Source of the DNA: CALVGQ01 sp964368495
Lineage (GTDB): Bacteria; Bacillota_I; Bacilli_A; Erysipelotrichales; Erysipelotrichaceae
NCBI GenBank assembly: GCA_964368495.1
Contig: CAYJAJ010000007.1
Span: forward strand, 5,640 to 69,639
Reading direction: 5' to 3'
DNA length: 64,000 bases
The notes beneath the pieces are model-generated. The model did no database searches. It worked only from the letters and a program-made list of their open reading frames with translations, and was not told the origin of the DNA. Below, in pieces: positions 52,899 to 59,816 of the stretch (position 1 is the first letter of the stretch; every line of letters begins with the position of its first letter). Position numbers and translations under genes: made by a program.

Positions 52899-53528
52899 AT
52901 GGATATAATTTTTTATGTTATAGTTTTATTTTTTATTATAATTGCTAAAGTTCTTAAATCACGTGTTAAAGGTAGAATTGGTGAGATAAAAGCAGAATAT
53001 AAATTAAATCATTTATTAGATGAACATGAATACAAAGTATTAAATGATTTGTATTTGAAAACTAAATACGGAACGACACAGATAGATCACGTCGTAGTTT
53101 CAAAATACGGTATTTTTGTAATAGAAACAAAGTATTATTCAGGTAAAATATATGGCAGTGAATACGCAGAATATTGGACACAATATTTGCCAAATGTTCA
53201 AAATAAATTATATAATCCAATAAAACAAAATTTAACACATATTAAAGTGTTAGCGAAACTAATTGAAATAGAAACATTAGTGTATCCAGTTTCAATAATT
53301 GCAATTAAAAACTCAACTACTATAAAAGTAAATTCTCAAACACCAGTAATTAAAATATCAAACTTAGGAAATGAAATTAAAAAATATAATACTGTTGTGT
53401 TATCTCAAAAGCAAGTGAATGCTGTTTATAACATAATAAAGAAAAATAATATATTGGACCCTGAAATCAGAAAGGTGCATTCAATAAAAGTTAAAGAATA
53501 TGTTAAAAATAAGAAGGGTGTATTTTAA
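52899..53528 (+). CDS. NERD domain nuclease-related membrane protein
   Basis: This 209-residue protein has one N-terminal membrane helix (about 3-19) and then a NERD domain (about 28-140) related to Holliday-junction-type nucleases. Its signatures are GRIGEIKAEYKLN (about 27-39) and the catalytic core TTQIDHVVVSKYGIFVIETKYYSG (split, about 59-82, with D-x(n)-E-x-K). The C-terminus is basic. Role is unknown but probably in DNA processing at the membrane. An AAGGAGGT site is 8-9 bp before the ATG. Confidence 0.88.
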   Translation: MDIIFYVIVLFFIIIAKVLKSRVKGRIGEIKAEYKLNHLLDEHEYKVLNDLYLKTKYGTTQIDHVVVSKYGIFVIETKYYSGKIYGSEYAEYWTQYLPNVQNKLYNPIKQNLTHIKVLAKLIEIETLVYPVSIIAIKNSTTIKVNSQTPVIKISNLGNEIKKYNTVVLSQKQVNAVYNIIKKNNILDPEIRKVHSIKVKEYVKNKKGVF

Positions 53529-53627
53529 TGGATATCTTATTACGATCTATTATGAATCATAGTAAATTAAATGTTAATTTGCTATAATTTAATAAATATT
53601 ATTTATATTCGATGAAAGGAAAATATT

Positions 53628-53819
53628 ATGAAAAAAAATACTAACTTAATGTTTGCAGGGATATTTAATTTAATAGGTGGATTTTGTTTTATACTTAATT
53701 CATTTTTGACAGAGAATACTCTTACTAAGTATCTTTCATTGCTTGCATCTGCAGGCTTAATAATAAGTGGAATAGGTTTTTTATACGAATACAAACGAAA
53801 TAAACAACAAAGTAAATAG
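53628..53819 (+). CDS. Small two-helix membrane protein
   Basis: This 63-residue protein has two predicted membrane helices (about 7-26 and 33-51) and a basic tail KRNKQQSK. AAAGGA precedes the ATG, and a TATAAT lies about 45 bp upstream (near 53584). It ends 18 bp before a terminator. No family was recognised. Confidence 0.65.
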   Translation: MKKNTNLMFAGIFNLIGGFCFILNSFLTENTLTKYLSLLASAGLIISGIGFLYEYKRNKQQSK

Positions 53820-53833
53820 CGATTTCTATATAA

Positions 53834-53880
53834 AAACAACTGTCACTATCATTTTTTGATAGCGGCAGTTTATTTTTTGT
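53834..53880. terminator. Bidirectional terminator after the small membrane protein
   Basis: AACTGTCACTATCA pairs with TGATAGCGGCAGTT with a few wobble or mismatched pairs, and is followed by TATTTTTT. On the other strand the A-rich flank gives a T-run for the convergent TSUP gene. Confidence 0.75.
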
Positions 53881-53945
53881 ATGAAGCAGTATATCATAGC
53901 TCTATTAACGCTACATAGATAAGTGAATCAACTGTTAGTATGTAC

Positions 53946-54731
53946 TTATCTCACTAACATAGGAATTTGCTCAGCAATAATCATAATTGCTCCTAAACTT
54001 GAAAGTACAATTCCCGTAGCTCTGTTTAGTTTTTTAGGTTCAGATTTATTTGCAAATCTTGCACCAAGCAATGCAAAGATAAATGTGGATACAATACAAG
54101 CAGTGAACACAAATAAATCTGGAGTGACTCCTTGTAAAGTGAAATGGGAAATTGAACCAAAAAGTGCAGTAAATGTCATTATAAATACGCTTGTACCAAC
54201 GGCAGTTTTTAATTCATATCCTAAAACAGTAGTCAGCAACAACAACATCATGATTCCGCCACCTGCGCCGATGAAGCCACAGATAAATCCAATTAGGGAA
54301 CCACATAATATTGGCATAATCACTTTAAGTGAACCTTTAAACTGTTTAGGTTGTTTCGGTTTTTGTTCTTTAAATGACTTAGCGAAAAAGTTAATTCCCA
54401 TAAAAAGTGAAGTATAGATCGTTAAATTACCCATAGTTGTTGCGGGTACTAAGTGTGCTACATATGCGCCTATAAATGTAAAAGCGAGAACACTGACAAA
54501 CAGAGTCATACTGTTTTTAATATCAATGTTTTTATTTTTTCCGTAGGTATATGCAGAAACTGCACTTGCGAGTACATCAGAAGCTAGCGCAATCCCAATA
54601 GCTTCATAAGGGTTCATTTTTAAAAATGTAATCAGCATTGGTGATATAACCACTGCTGCACTCATTCCTGCAAAACCTGTACCAAGTCCTGCTCCAATTC
54701 CTGCTAAAATGCATATTATTAATGTTTCCAT
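53946..54731 (-). CDS. TSUP (TauE/SafE) family membrane transporter
   Basis: This 261-residue permease has about eight helices. The two internal TSUP repeats show GAGLGTGFAGMSAA (about 12-25) and GFIGAGGGIMMLLLL (about 153-167). Family members export sulfite, sulfoacetate or other organosulfur anions. It starts immediately after the MarR gene stop, so the two are one unit, and the regulator probably senses the exported compound or its precursor. Confidence 0.9.
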   Translation of the reverse strand: METLIICILAGIGAGLGTGFAGMSAAVVISPMLITFLKMNPYEAIGIALASDVLASAVSAYTYGKNKNIDIKNSMTLFVSVLAFTFIGAYVAHLVPATTMGNLTIYTSLFMGINFFAKSFKEQKPKQPKQFKGSLKVIMPILCGSLIGFICGFIGAGGGIMMLLLLTTVLGYELKTAVGTSVFIMTFTALFGSISHFTLQGVTPDLFVFTACIVSTFIFALLGARFANKSEPKKLNRATGIVLSSLGAIMIIAEQIPMLVR

Positions 54732-55154
54732 TTATTTCTTCTCCTTTAAGTTGTCACAAACTTTCGCAAGCAACCTGTTCATTTCATTTAGTTCTCTTTC
54801 AGTAATTCCAACAAGTGCCTTTTTTTGAAAGTTTTGAGCACAATTCAATGCTTTTTTTACAAGTGGCTCACTTATAGGTAAAAGTGTTAAATGAAGTGTT
54901 TTCTTGTTGTTTAATGTGGTGCTTTTTGATAAATATCCTTTACTTTCGAGGTTTGAGATAGCGGTAGATGCATGTGATTTTGTAAAATCTTTGGCATTGA
55001 TAATATCGGTTAATGTATTGGAATTAGGATTTTTATGTAAAAACATTAAAATTTCAATTTCCATTTGATTTAAATTTTCTTCATTTAAAAGCTGTATAAA
55101 ATACTCTTTTCTTTTCGCAACAATTGTATATAAGTAATTTTTAGGTAAAAACAT
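54732..55154 (-). CDS. MarR family transcriptional regulator
   Basis: This 140-residue winged-helix repressor has a DNA-binding part around residues 42-90: TLTDIINAKDFTKSHASTAISNLESKGYL, read as helix-turn-helix then a beta wing. Flanking dimerisation helices complete the fold. The ATG at 55154 has AAGGAGGT 5-6 bp upstream; the longer reading to 55211 has none. It is first in the operon with the TSUP gene. Confidence 0.9.
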   Translation of the reverse strand: MFLPKNYLYTIVAKRKEYFIQLLNEENLNQMEIEILMFLHKNPNSNTLTDIINAKDFTKSHASTAISNLESKGYLSKSTTLNNKKTLHLTLLPISEPLVKKALNCAQNFQKKALVGITERELNEMNRLLAKVCDNLKEKK

Positions 55155-55178
55155 GAAACCTCCTTTTTGTTCTAATGG

Positions 55179-55211
55179 GAACATTATAGTTCTATTTGGT
55201 ACAATAATCAA
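55179..55211 (-). promoter_or_regulatory. marR-TSUP promoter with overlapping operator palindrome
   Basis: On the minus strand TTGATT (55211-55206) and TATAAT (55188-55183) are spaced 17 bp. GAACATTATAGTTC (55179-55192) is an inverted repeat covering the -10 box. This is a natural autorepressor site for the MarR protein. Confidence 0.75.
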
Positions 55212-55314
55212 TGTTATTTTTATGAACTTTATGTGAAGTATCAGTGAAGTAAGATAGCGAATAAATCATGTCCTAACTCAACTAACTTAAAGAAAGGTTT
55301 GTGACATTATATGA

Positions 55315-55360
55315 AGAAAAAAAGCACAGTTAACTACACTAAGTAGTTTCTGTGCTTCAT
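55315..55360 (-). terminator. Terminator of the thioredoxin-like gene
   Basis: On the minus strand AAGCACAG pairs with CTGTGCTT around an internal AAACTAC/GTAGTT stem, followed by seven T residues. Confidence 0.85.
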
Positions 55361-55365
55361 TGTTT

Positions 55366-55968
55366 TTAAAAATTAGGTTCTTCAATTAATTCGCCCGTTT
55401 CTTCAACTTTACCTGTCCAAATATCATTTTCAATTAGCCAAATTTTTAGTCTTTCACTTGTGATTGGATTTTCTGCATTCCATTGAAGTGAAGAAATAAT
55501 TTCTGTGCTGTTATCAGGGTTTGTAGAAATAGATACAAATGCAGGATAACTATCAAATCCCCATTGATTTAATAATCGCCCGGGTGTATATTCCTCTAGA
55601 ACATCTGAAATGTCATAGTACTCAAGGGAACTAATTTCTTTTTCAGGTAACTCTTCAGCGAGAGGTTTTAAAACATAATCATTTATATAAATACAATCTG
55701 CATCATCAGGTGTACAAAAGTAATAATAACTTATAGTTGGCTCATCCGATATTTCTGCTACTTCGCTAACATCACTTGAATCAATTTCTTCGACTGCAGA
55801 TGTTGAAGTATTCGTTGGATTTAAAGTAGGGTCAACATTTGCAACTCTCACAACACTTTCACTTTCATATGCTAATGCAGCTTTTGGTTGGAAATATTGA
55901 TATGTAACTAAGCAAATACTACTTATCCACACAATAGTTAAGTAAGTTGTGATACATTTTTTCAGCAT
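55366..55968 (-). CDS. Secreted thioredoxin-fold-like protein with degenerate Cys motif
   Basis: This 200-residue protein has an N-terminal membrane anchor (about 5-25), a Ser/Thr/Glu-rich linker (about 45-75) and a C-terminal domain with thioredoxin-like features. The motif YYYFCTPDDADC (about 80-91) stands where CxxC is usual, and a SYPAFV segment with a cis-Pro-like Pro lies near residue 140. The two Cys residues are six apart instead of two, so classical redox activity is doubtful. An AAGGAGGA site lies just before the ATG. Role is unknown. Confidence 0.65.
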   Translation of the reverse strand: MLKKCITTYLTIVWISSICLVTYQYFQPKAALAYESESVVRVANVDPTLNPTNTSTSAVEEIDSSDVSEVAEISDEPTISYYYFCTPDDADCIYINDYVLKPLAEELPEKEISSLEYYDISDVLEEYTPGRLLNQWGFDSYPAFVSISTNPDNSTEIISSLQWNAENPITSERLKIWLIENDIWTGKVEETGELIEEPNF

Positions 55969-56082
55969 ATCCTTCCTCCTTGCTCAATTAGTTTATCAAA
56001 TTTTAGTGAATTATGCAAATTTCGATTTTAATAATGATTGTTTTCGTTACATTTGGTATAATAATTTAGAGGTGAAATCATT

Positions 56083-56559
56083 ATGAATAAATGGATGACT
56101 TCTGTAATGATTACTATTTTTTTAAGTTTTACAATTGTTTTGTTGATTGTAATTTTTATTTTGGATAATTTCACTGGCGTTTATTTAAAAACTGTTGATG
56201 ACAATATCCAAATTCAAGATAAAATGTTAGAAAGTTTACAAGTTGAAGAAGCTCAGTTCATAAATAAATACAGTCTTAGTGAAATTACATATATTTCCTT
56301 AATTGTTGAGGATGAAAAAACTAGCTATGTTTGGTACAATGAATTAGGAGAAGTTTTAATAAAGTTGGATCAAAACATTTATAATGAAGAAGATGCTTTT
56401 AAAAAATGCAGTGATTATGAGGTGATGAACTGCGAGGTAGAAATTGGTTATTATCAAGATGAACCAATGATTGTTTTAAATGGATCAAATAAGGAAGTGC
56501 TATTGCAGTTTGAAACGTATGAGTTAAAGCTGGTTTATGATAAAAGGGTGGTTAATTAA
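56083..56559 (+). CDS. YpmB-like membrane-anchored protein
   Basis: This 158-residue protein has one N-terminal membrane helix (about 7-28) and an extracytoplasmic domain with the repeated alpha/beta pattern of the YpmB/PepSY-type (DUF5590) family. Residues about 80-97 carry SYVWYNELGEVLIKL. In Bacillus ypmB lies in the same cluster as dnaD, nth and ponA. It is directly adjacent to dnaD with no gap. The family assignment relies partly on this synteny. Confidence 0.6.
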   Translation: MNKWMTSVMITIFLSFTIVLLIVIFILDNFTGVYLKTVDDNIQIQDKMLESLQVEEAQFINKYSLSEITYISLIVEDEKTSYVWYNELGEVLIKLDQNIYNEEDAFKKCSDYEVMNCEVEIGYYQDEPMIVLNGSNKEVLLQFETYELKLVYDKRVVN

Positions 56560-57102
56560 ATGAAAAAATGGTATGAAAATTCATATATAAATAAGACTAA
56601 TTGGATTTTACAAAATTACAGCAATTTAAATTTAACAAGTGATGAGGGAATAATTGTATTTATTATTAATCATGCAAATGAAAATAACACATGCTTAACT
56701 ATTGATTGTTTAGCAAAACAATCTGCTTTATCACAAGAGAATGTAGATAAGGCAATCGCGTTGTTATGTGCAAAGAAATATTTAACAATTGTTGCAAATT
56801 CTAATGGGTTAGTTTTTGACTTAAGTGGATTGTTTGAAACAGAGGTTGCTAAAAGTGAAAAAGCAGTAAATCAAGATTTGTATGATTTATTTGAAAGTGA
56901 ATTCAAAAGACCACTTAGTTCTACTGAAATGATTTATTTTAGTGAATTAGTGAGTACTTACGATAAGAAAATGATGATCTATGCTTTAAAAGAAGCCAGT
57001 TTGTATAAGAAAATGAATATGAAATACATTGCTACAATTTTGGATACATGGGCAAAGAAAAATTATACAGCACAGATGATTGAAAATGGAAAACATTTCT
57101 AA
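56560..57102 (+). CDS. dnaD: DnaD-like replication initiation protein
   Basis: This 180-residue protein has an N-terminal winged-helix part (about 15-72) and a C-terminal DnaB_2-type domain (about 93-165). The latter ends with the family motif YIATILDTW, matching YxxxIxxxW near residue 157-165. In Firmicutes DnaD helps remodel DNA during initiation. It starts immediately after the YpmB-like stop and overlaps the nth start by about 17 bp. Confidence 0.88.
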   Translation: MKKWYENSYINKTNWILQNYSNLNLTSDEGIIVFIINHANENNTCLTIDCLAKQSALSQENVDKAIALLCAKKYLTIVANSNGLVFDLSGLFETEVAKSEKAVNQDLYDLFESEFKRPLSSTEMIYFSELVSTYDKKMMIYALKEASLYKKMNMKYIATILDTWAKKNYTAQMIENGKHF

Positions 57103-57727
57103 AGTCGAATTTATTCTTCAAACCTTGAAGAAGATGTTTCCGGATGCTCACTGTGAACTTGTTCATAAAAATGCCTATGAACTTATTATAGCTGTTGTGT
57201 TGTCAGCTCAAACTACAGATGTTGCTGTTAATAAAGTTACACCCGATTTATTTTCTAAGTATCCTACACCGACTGATTTGGCTAATGCTGATCTTAGTGA
57301 TGTTGAACATTGCATTAAAAAAATTGGACTATATCGTAATAAATCAAAAAACATTGTCACATTGGCTCAAAAGTTATTGGATGATTATCAAGGTGAAGTT
57401 CCACAAACAATGGAGGAATTAGTGACACTTCCAGGAGTTGGAAGAAAAACTGCCAATGTTGTTTTATCAGAGTGGTTTAAAATTCCATCTATTGCGGTGG
57501 ATACCCATGTGGAGCGTGTTAGTAAACGTTTGGGGTTAGCTTATAAAAAGGATGATGTTTTAACAGTTGAAAAGAAGTTAATGAAGAAGATTGATAAAAA
57601 CTCATGGAGTTTGTCGCATCATTTATTAATTTTTTTTGGAAGATATCACTGCAAGGCGAAAAATCCTAGCTGTAGTGAGTGTGCATTTCTTGAAATATGC
57701 AAAGAAAACAACAAGTCATTTAGTTAA
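57086..57727 (+). CDS. nth: Endonuclease III
   Basis: This 213-residue DNA glycosylase/AP lyase has a helix-hairpin-helix LPGVGRKTANVVLSEWF (about 113-129, with the catalytic Lys in GRK) and the catalytic Asp in VDTHVERVSKRLGL (about 136-149). The 4Fe-4S ligand pattern C-x6-C-x2-C-x5-C is at the C-terminus (about 189-205). It removes oxidised pyrimidines. The ATG at 57086 is preferred over a TTG at 57080, and the gene is translationally coupled to dnaD. Confidence 0.95.
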   Translation: MENISKVEFILQTLKKMFPDAHCELVHKNAYELIIAVVLSAQTTDVAVNKVTPDLFSKYPTPTDLANADLSDVEHCIKKIGLYRNKSKNIVTLAQKLLDDYQGEVPQTMEELVTLPGVGRKTANVVLSEWFKIPSIAVDTHVERVSKRLGLAYKKDDVLTVEKKLMKKIDKNSWSLSHHLLIFFGRYHCKAKNPSCSECAFLEICKENNKSFS

Positions 57728-57742
57728 GACTTGTTGTTTTTA
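57707..57742. terminator. Bidirectional terminator overlapping the ends of nth and the TPR gene
   Basis: The perfect 11-bp stem AACAACAAGTC/GACTTGTTGTT has a 10-nt loop containing both stop codons. T-runs occur on the plus strand (TTTTTATTTG) and minus strand (TTTTC). The hairpin is inside both coding 3' ends. Confidence 0.9.
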
Positions 57743-59726
57743 TTTGATTTAATCTATTCATCATCCACTCTTCATCATATCCAAGTTCAACTGCTTTTTG
57801 ATAATATTCTAAAGCTAAATCTATTTTGTCTAATTCATGATAGTTGAATCCGATGGTTGCATAGTTCCATCCGGTTTTGTAATCGTGTTTATCGATTAAT
57901 TCAAAGAGAATATCGAGCGATTTTTCAAATTCTTGACTCAGAGTATGATTGTAGGCGATTTGAGCTTGTATCCAAGTGTTTTCAGGGTCTAAATGGTGTG
58001 CAGTGTTTAAATGCTTTAAGGCAATGTCAAACTCTTTGTTATCACTGTATAGTAGTGCTAAATCCAAATAAGTTCTCCAATTGGCTTCTTCATAATCAAG
58101 GCACAGCAGCTGATGTTTAATTGCTTCATCATACTGTCTTAGTTTTCCTAAGTTCCAGGATAATAAATTGTGCACTTTGAATTCATTGAAGTTGTTGTCT
58201 AAACACCATTTTAGTTCATTGATCGCTAATTTAAAGGCATGCAGTTCACTGTATGTTTGTGCTAAACGATAATGAATCCAAAAATCATTGCGACCATCAT
58301 GTAGCAATTGCTTAAAGTATTTTAATGCTTGTCGGTATTTTTTTAATAAGAAGCAAATCCAACCCAAATCACTCATGCTCCACGACTCACTAAAGTTTTT
58401 CTTTTCTGATTTTTTGTAATAGTTATAGCTTGTGACAAGATTTTTTTGATTTTCATCATCATTTCCTGTATCGATTCTTAAATAATTCCAGCCAAGCTGT
58501 GCATCGATCCAACCATTATCTGGTTCATTTTTTTGAAGTTGTTTGTAGTTAATGATTGCATTTTCATGATCATCTAATGCACCATAATTCCAAGCAATTT
58601 GCGATATAATCCAATTTTTGTTTGTATGAGTAGGATAGGCTTTTTTATAGTAATTTACTGCAGTTTCATATTTTTCTAATTCACTGTAGCTTGTCGCGAT
58701 TTCAGCATATAACCAAGCATCATCTCTACCTAAAGATTCCACTTTTAGCAGTGTTTGTAAAGCATTTTCATATTCACGCAAAAATCCTTGTGAATAGGCA
58801 ATGTGACTTAATAATAAAACAGAGTCTTCAGAGTATTTTAACGCTTTTTCAAATTCATCGATTGCATTTTTATATTCTTTTTTATGTTCATAAATTAAAC
58901 CACGCTGATAAAGTGTTTCTGTAGAATCTTCCATATCTTTGAGTCGTTTTAATGCCTCATCATGCTTGTTTAATGAACATAGTGTACGACTGATATCATA
59001 CTTAATGAATTCATAGTTTGGACTAATTGAGATTGCCTTTTCATAGTTTTCTAATGCAAGATCATAGTTTTTTAAATTGACGTTGCAGTTACCGATTTCA
59101 GCATAATACCAACCGTCTTTGTTTAACCATTGATCAGATAAATTGTTGATTAAACTTATCTCTTCTTCGAATCTTGATCCTTTAAATAAAGTTATACAAT
59201 ATTCACGATAAACCCATTCTTCATTTAATCCATAACTAATTGCCTTTTCTATGGCTTCAATAGATTCATCAATTCTATCTAAGTTTCTTAAACAAATGGC
59301 AAGTTGAATAATTGCCCATGTATCAAATTGTTCAAACATCAATGATTCTTCAAAATGACTTAGGGCCTCAGTATAGTCTAATAAATTCAAATAGGACCAA
59401 CCAAGTTCTCTATAAATCCAAGCATCTTCTCTTCCAAGAGCAATGGAGTGTTTTAATTCAGTTAGTGCTTCTTCATATCGATCAATTTTGTTATAAGTCC
59501 AACCAAGCTGAGAAGAAAGCCAGATGCTGTCAACCCCTAATGATTTTGCGATATCCAAATTTTCGATTGCATCTTCATATTTTTCAAGACAACCAAGAAT
59601 CCATCCTTTTTCACAAAAGTACCATGTTTTATCATGTAGTAAATCACGTGATTCTTCCAACAAATCCAAGGCTTCGTTATAATGCTCTTGCTCGATTAAA
59701 CTTTCAATTTCATTTTCAATAGCCAT
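57720..59726 (-). CDS. Large tetratricopeptide-repeat protein
   Basis: This 668-residue, apparently cytoplasmic protein is made almost entirely of TPR units of about 34-36 residues. I count roughly 18. A recurring DDAWIY-x2-LGW-x-Y type phrase is present, with a Trp at a fixed place; examples sit near residues 99-110 and 344-350. There is no signal peptide. It occupies the place of ypoC between nth and ponA in Bacillus. It should be a protein-interaction scaffold. Partner is unknown. It converges with nth and overlaps it by 8 bp. Confidence 0.88.
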   Translation of the reverse strand: MAIENEIESLIEQEHYNEALDLLEESRDLLHDKTWYFCEKGWILGCLEKYEDAIENLDIAKSLGVDSIWLSSQLGWTYNKIDRYEEALTELKHSIALGREDAWIYRELGWSYLNLLDYTEALSHFEESLMFEQFDTWAIIQLAICLRNLDRIDESIEAIEKAISYGLNEEWVYREYCITLFKGSRFEEEISLINNLSDQWLNKDGWYYAEIGNCNVNLKNYDLALENYEKAISISPNYEFIKYDISRTLCSLNKHDEALKRLKDMEDSTETLYQRGLIYEHKKEYKNAIDEFEKALKYSEDSVLLLSHIAYSQGFLREYENALQTLLKVESLGRDDAWLYAEIATSYSELEKYETAVNYYKKAYPTHTNKNWIISQIAWNYGALDDHENAIINYKQLQKNEPDNGWIDAQLGWNYLRIDTGNDDENQKNLVTSYNYYKKSEKKNFSESWSMSDLGWICFLLKKYRQALKYFKQLLHDGRNDFWIHYRLAQTYSELHAFKLAINELKWCLDNNFNEFKVHNLLSWNLGKLRQYDEAIKHQLLCLDYEEANWRTYLDLALLYSDNKEFDIALKHLNTAHHLDPENTWIQAQIAYNHTLSQEFEKSLDILFELIDKHDYKTGWNYATIGFNYHELDKIDLALEYYQKAVELGYDEEWMMNRLNQIKTTSLN

Positions 59727-59775
59727 AGTTTCACCTCTTCAATATATAGTAACAAGAAATCATGCAACAATAAAG

Positions 59776-59816
59776 AAAAAAACTGCACATTTTTTATAAA
59801 AATGCACAGTTTTAAT
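59776..59816 (-). terminator. Terminator of the ponA gene
   Basis: On the minus strand AAAACTG-x2-CATTTTT pairs with AAAAATG-x2-CAGTTTT, with a 2x2 internal mismatch, and is followed by a long T-rich run. Confidence 0.8.

Noticed and set aside
53528..53590. A 19-codon reading frame after the NERD gene with an AAGGGTG upstream
   Set aside because: It is very short, has no recognisable features and reads into the next promoter region. Chance is the simplest explanation.
53923..54417. A 164-codon plus-strand frame over the TSUP gene
   Set aside because: It is antisense to a clear membrane transporter, and its composition follows from the reverse of hydrophobic codons.
57720..59726. Possible satellite-like repeats
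   Set aside because: They are diverged TPR protein repeats, not DNA-level tandem repeats.
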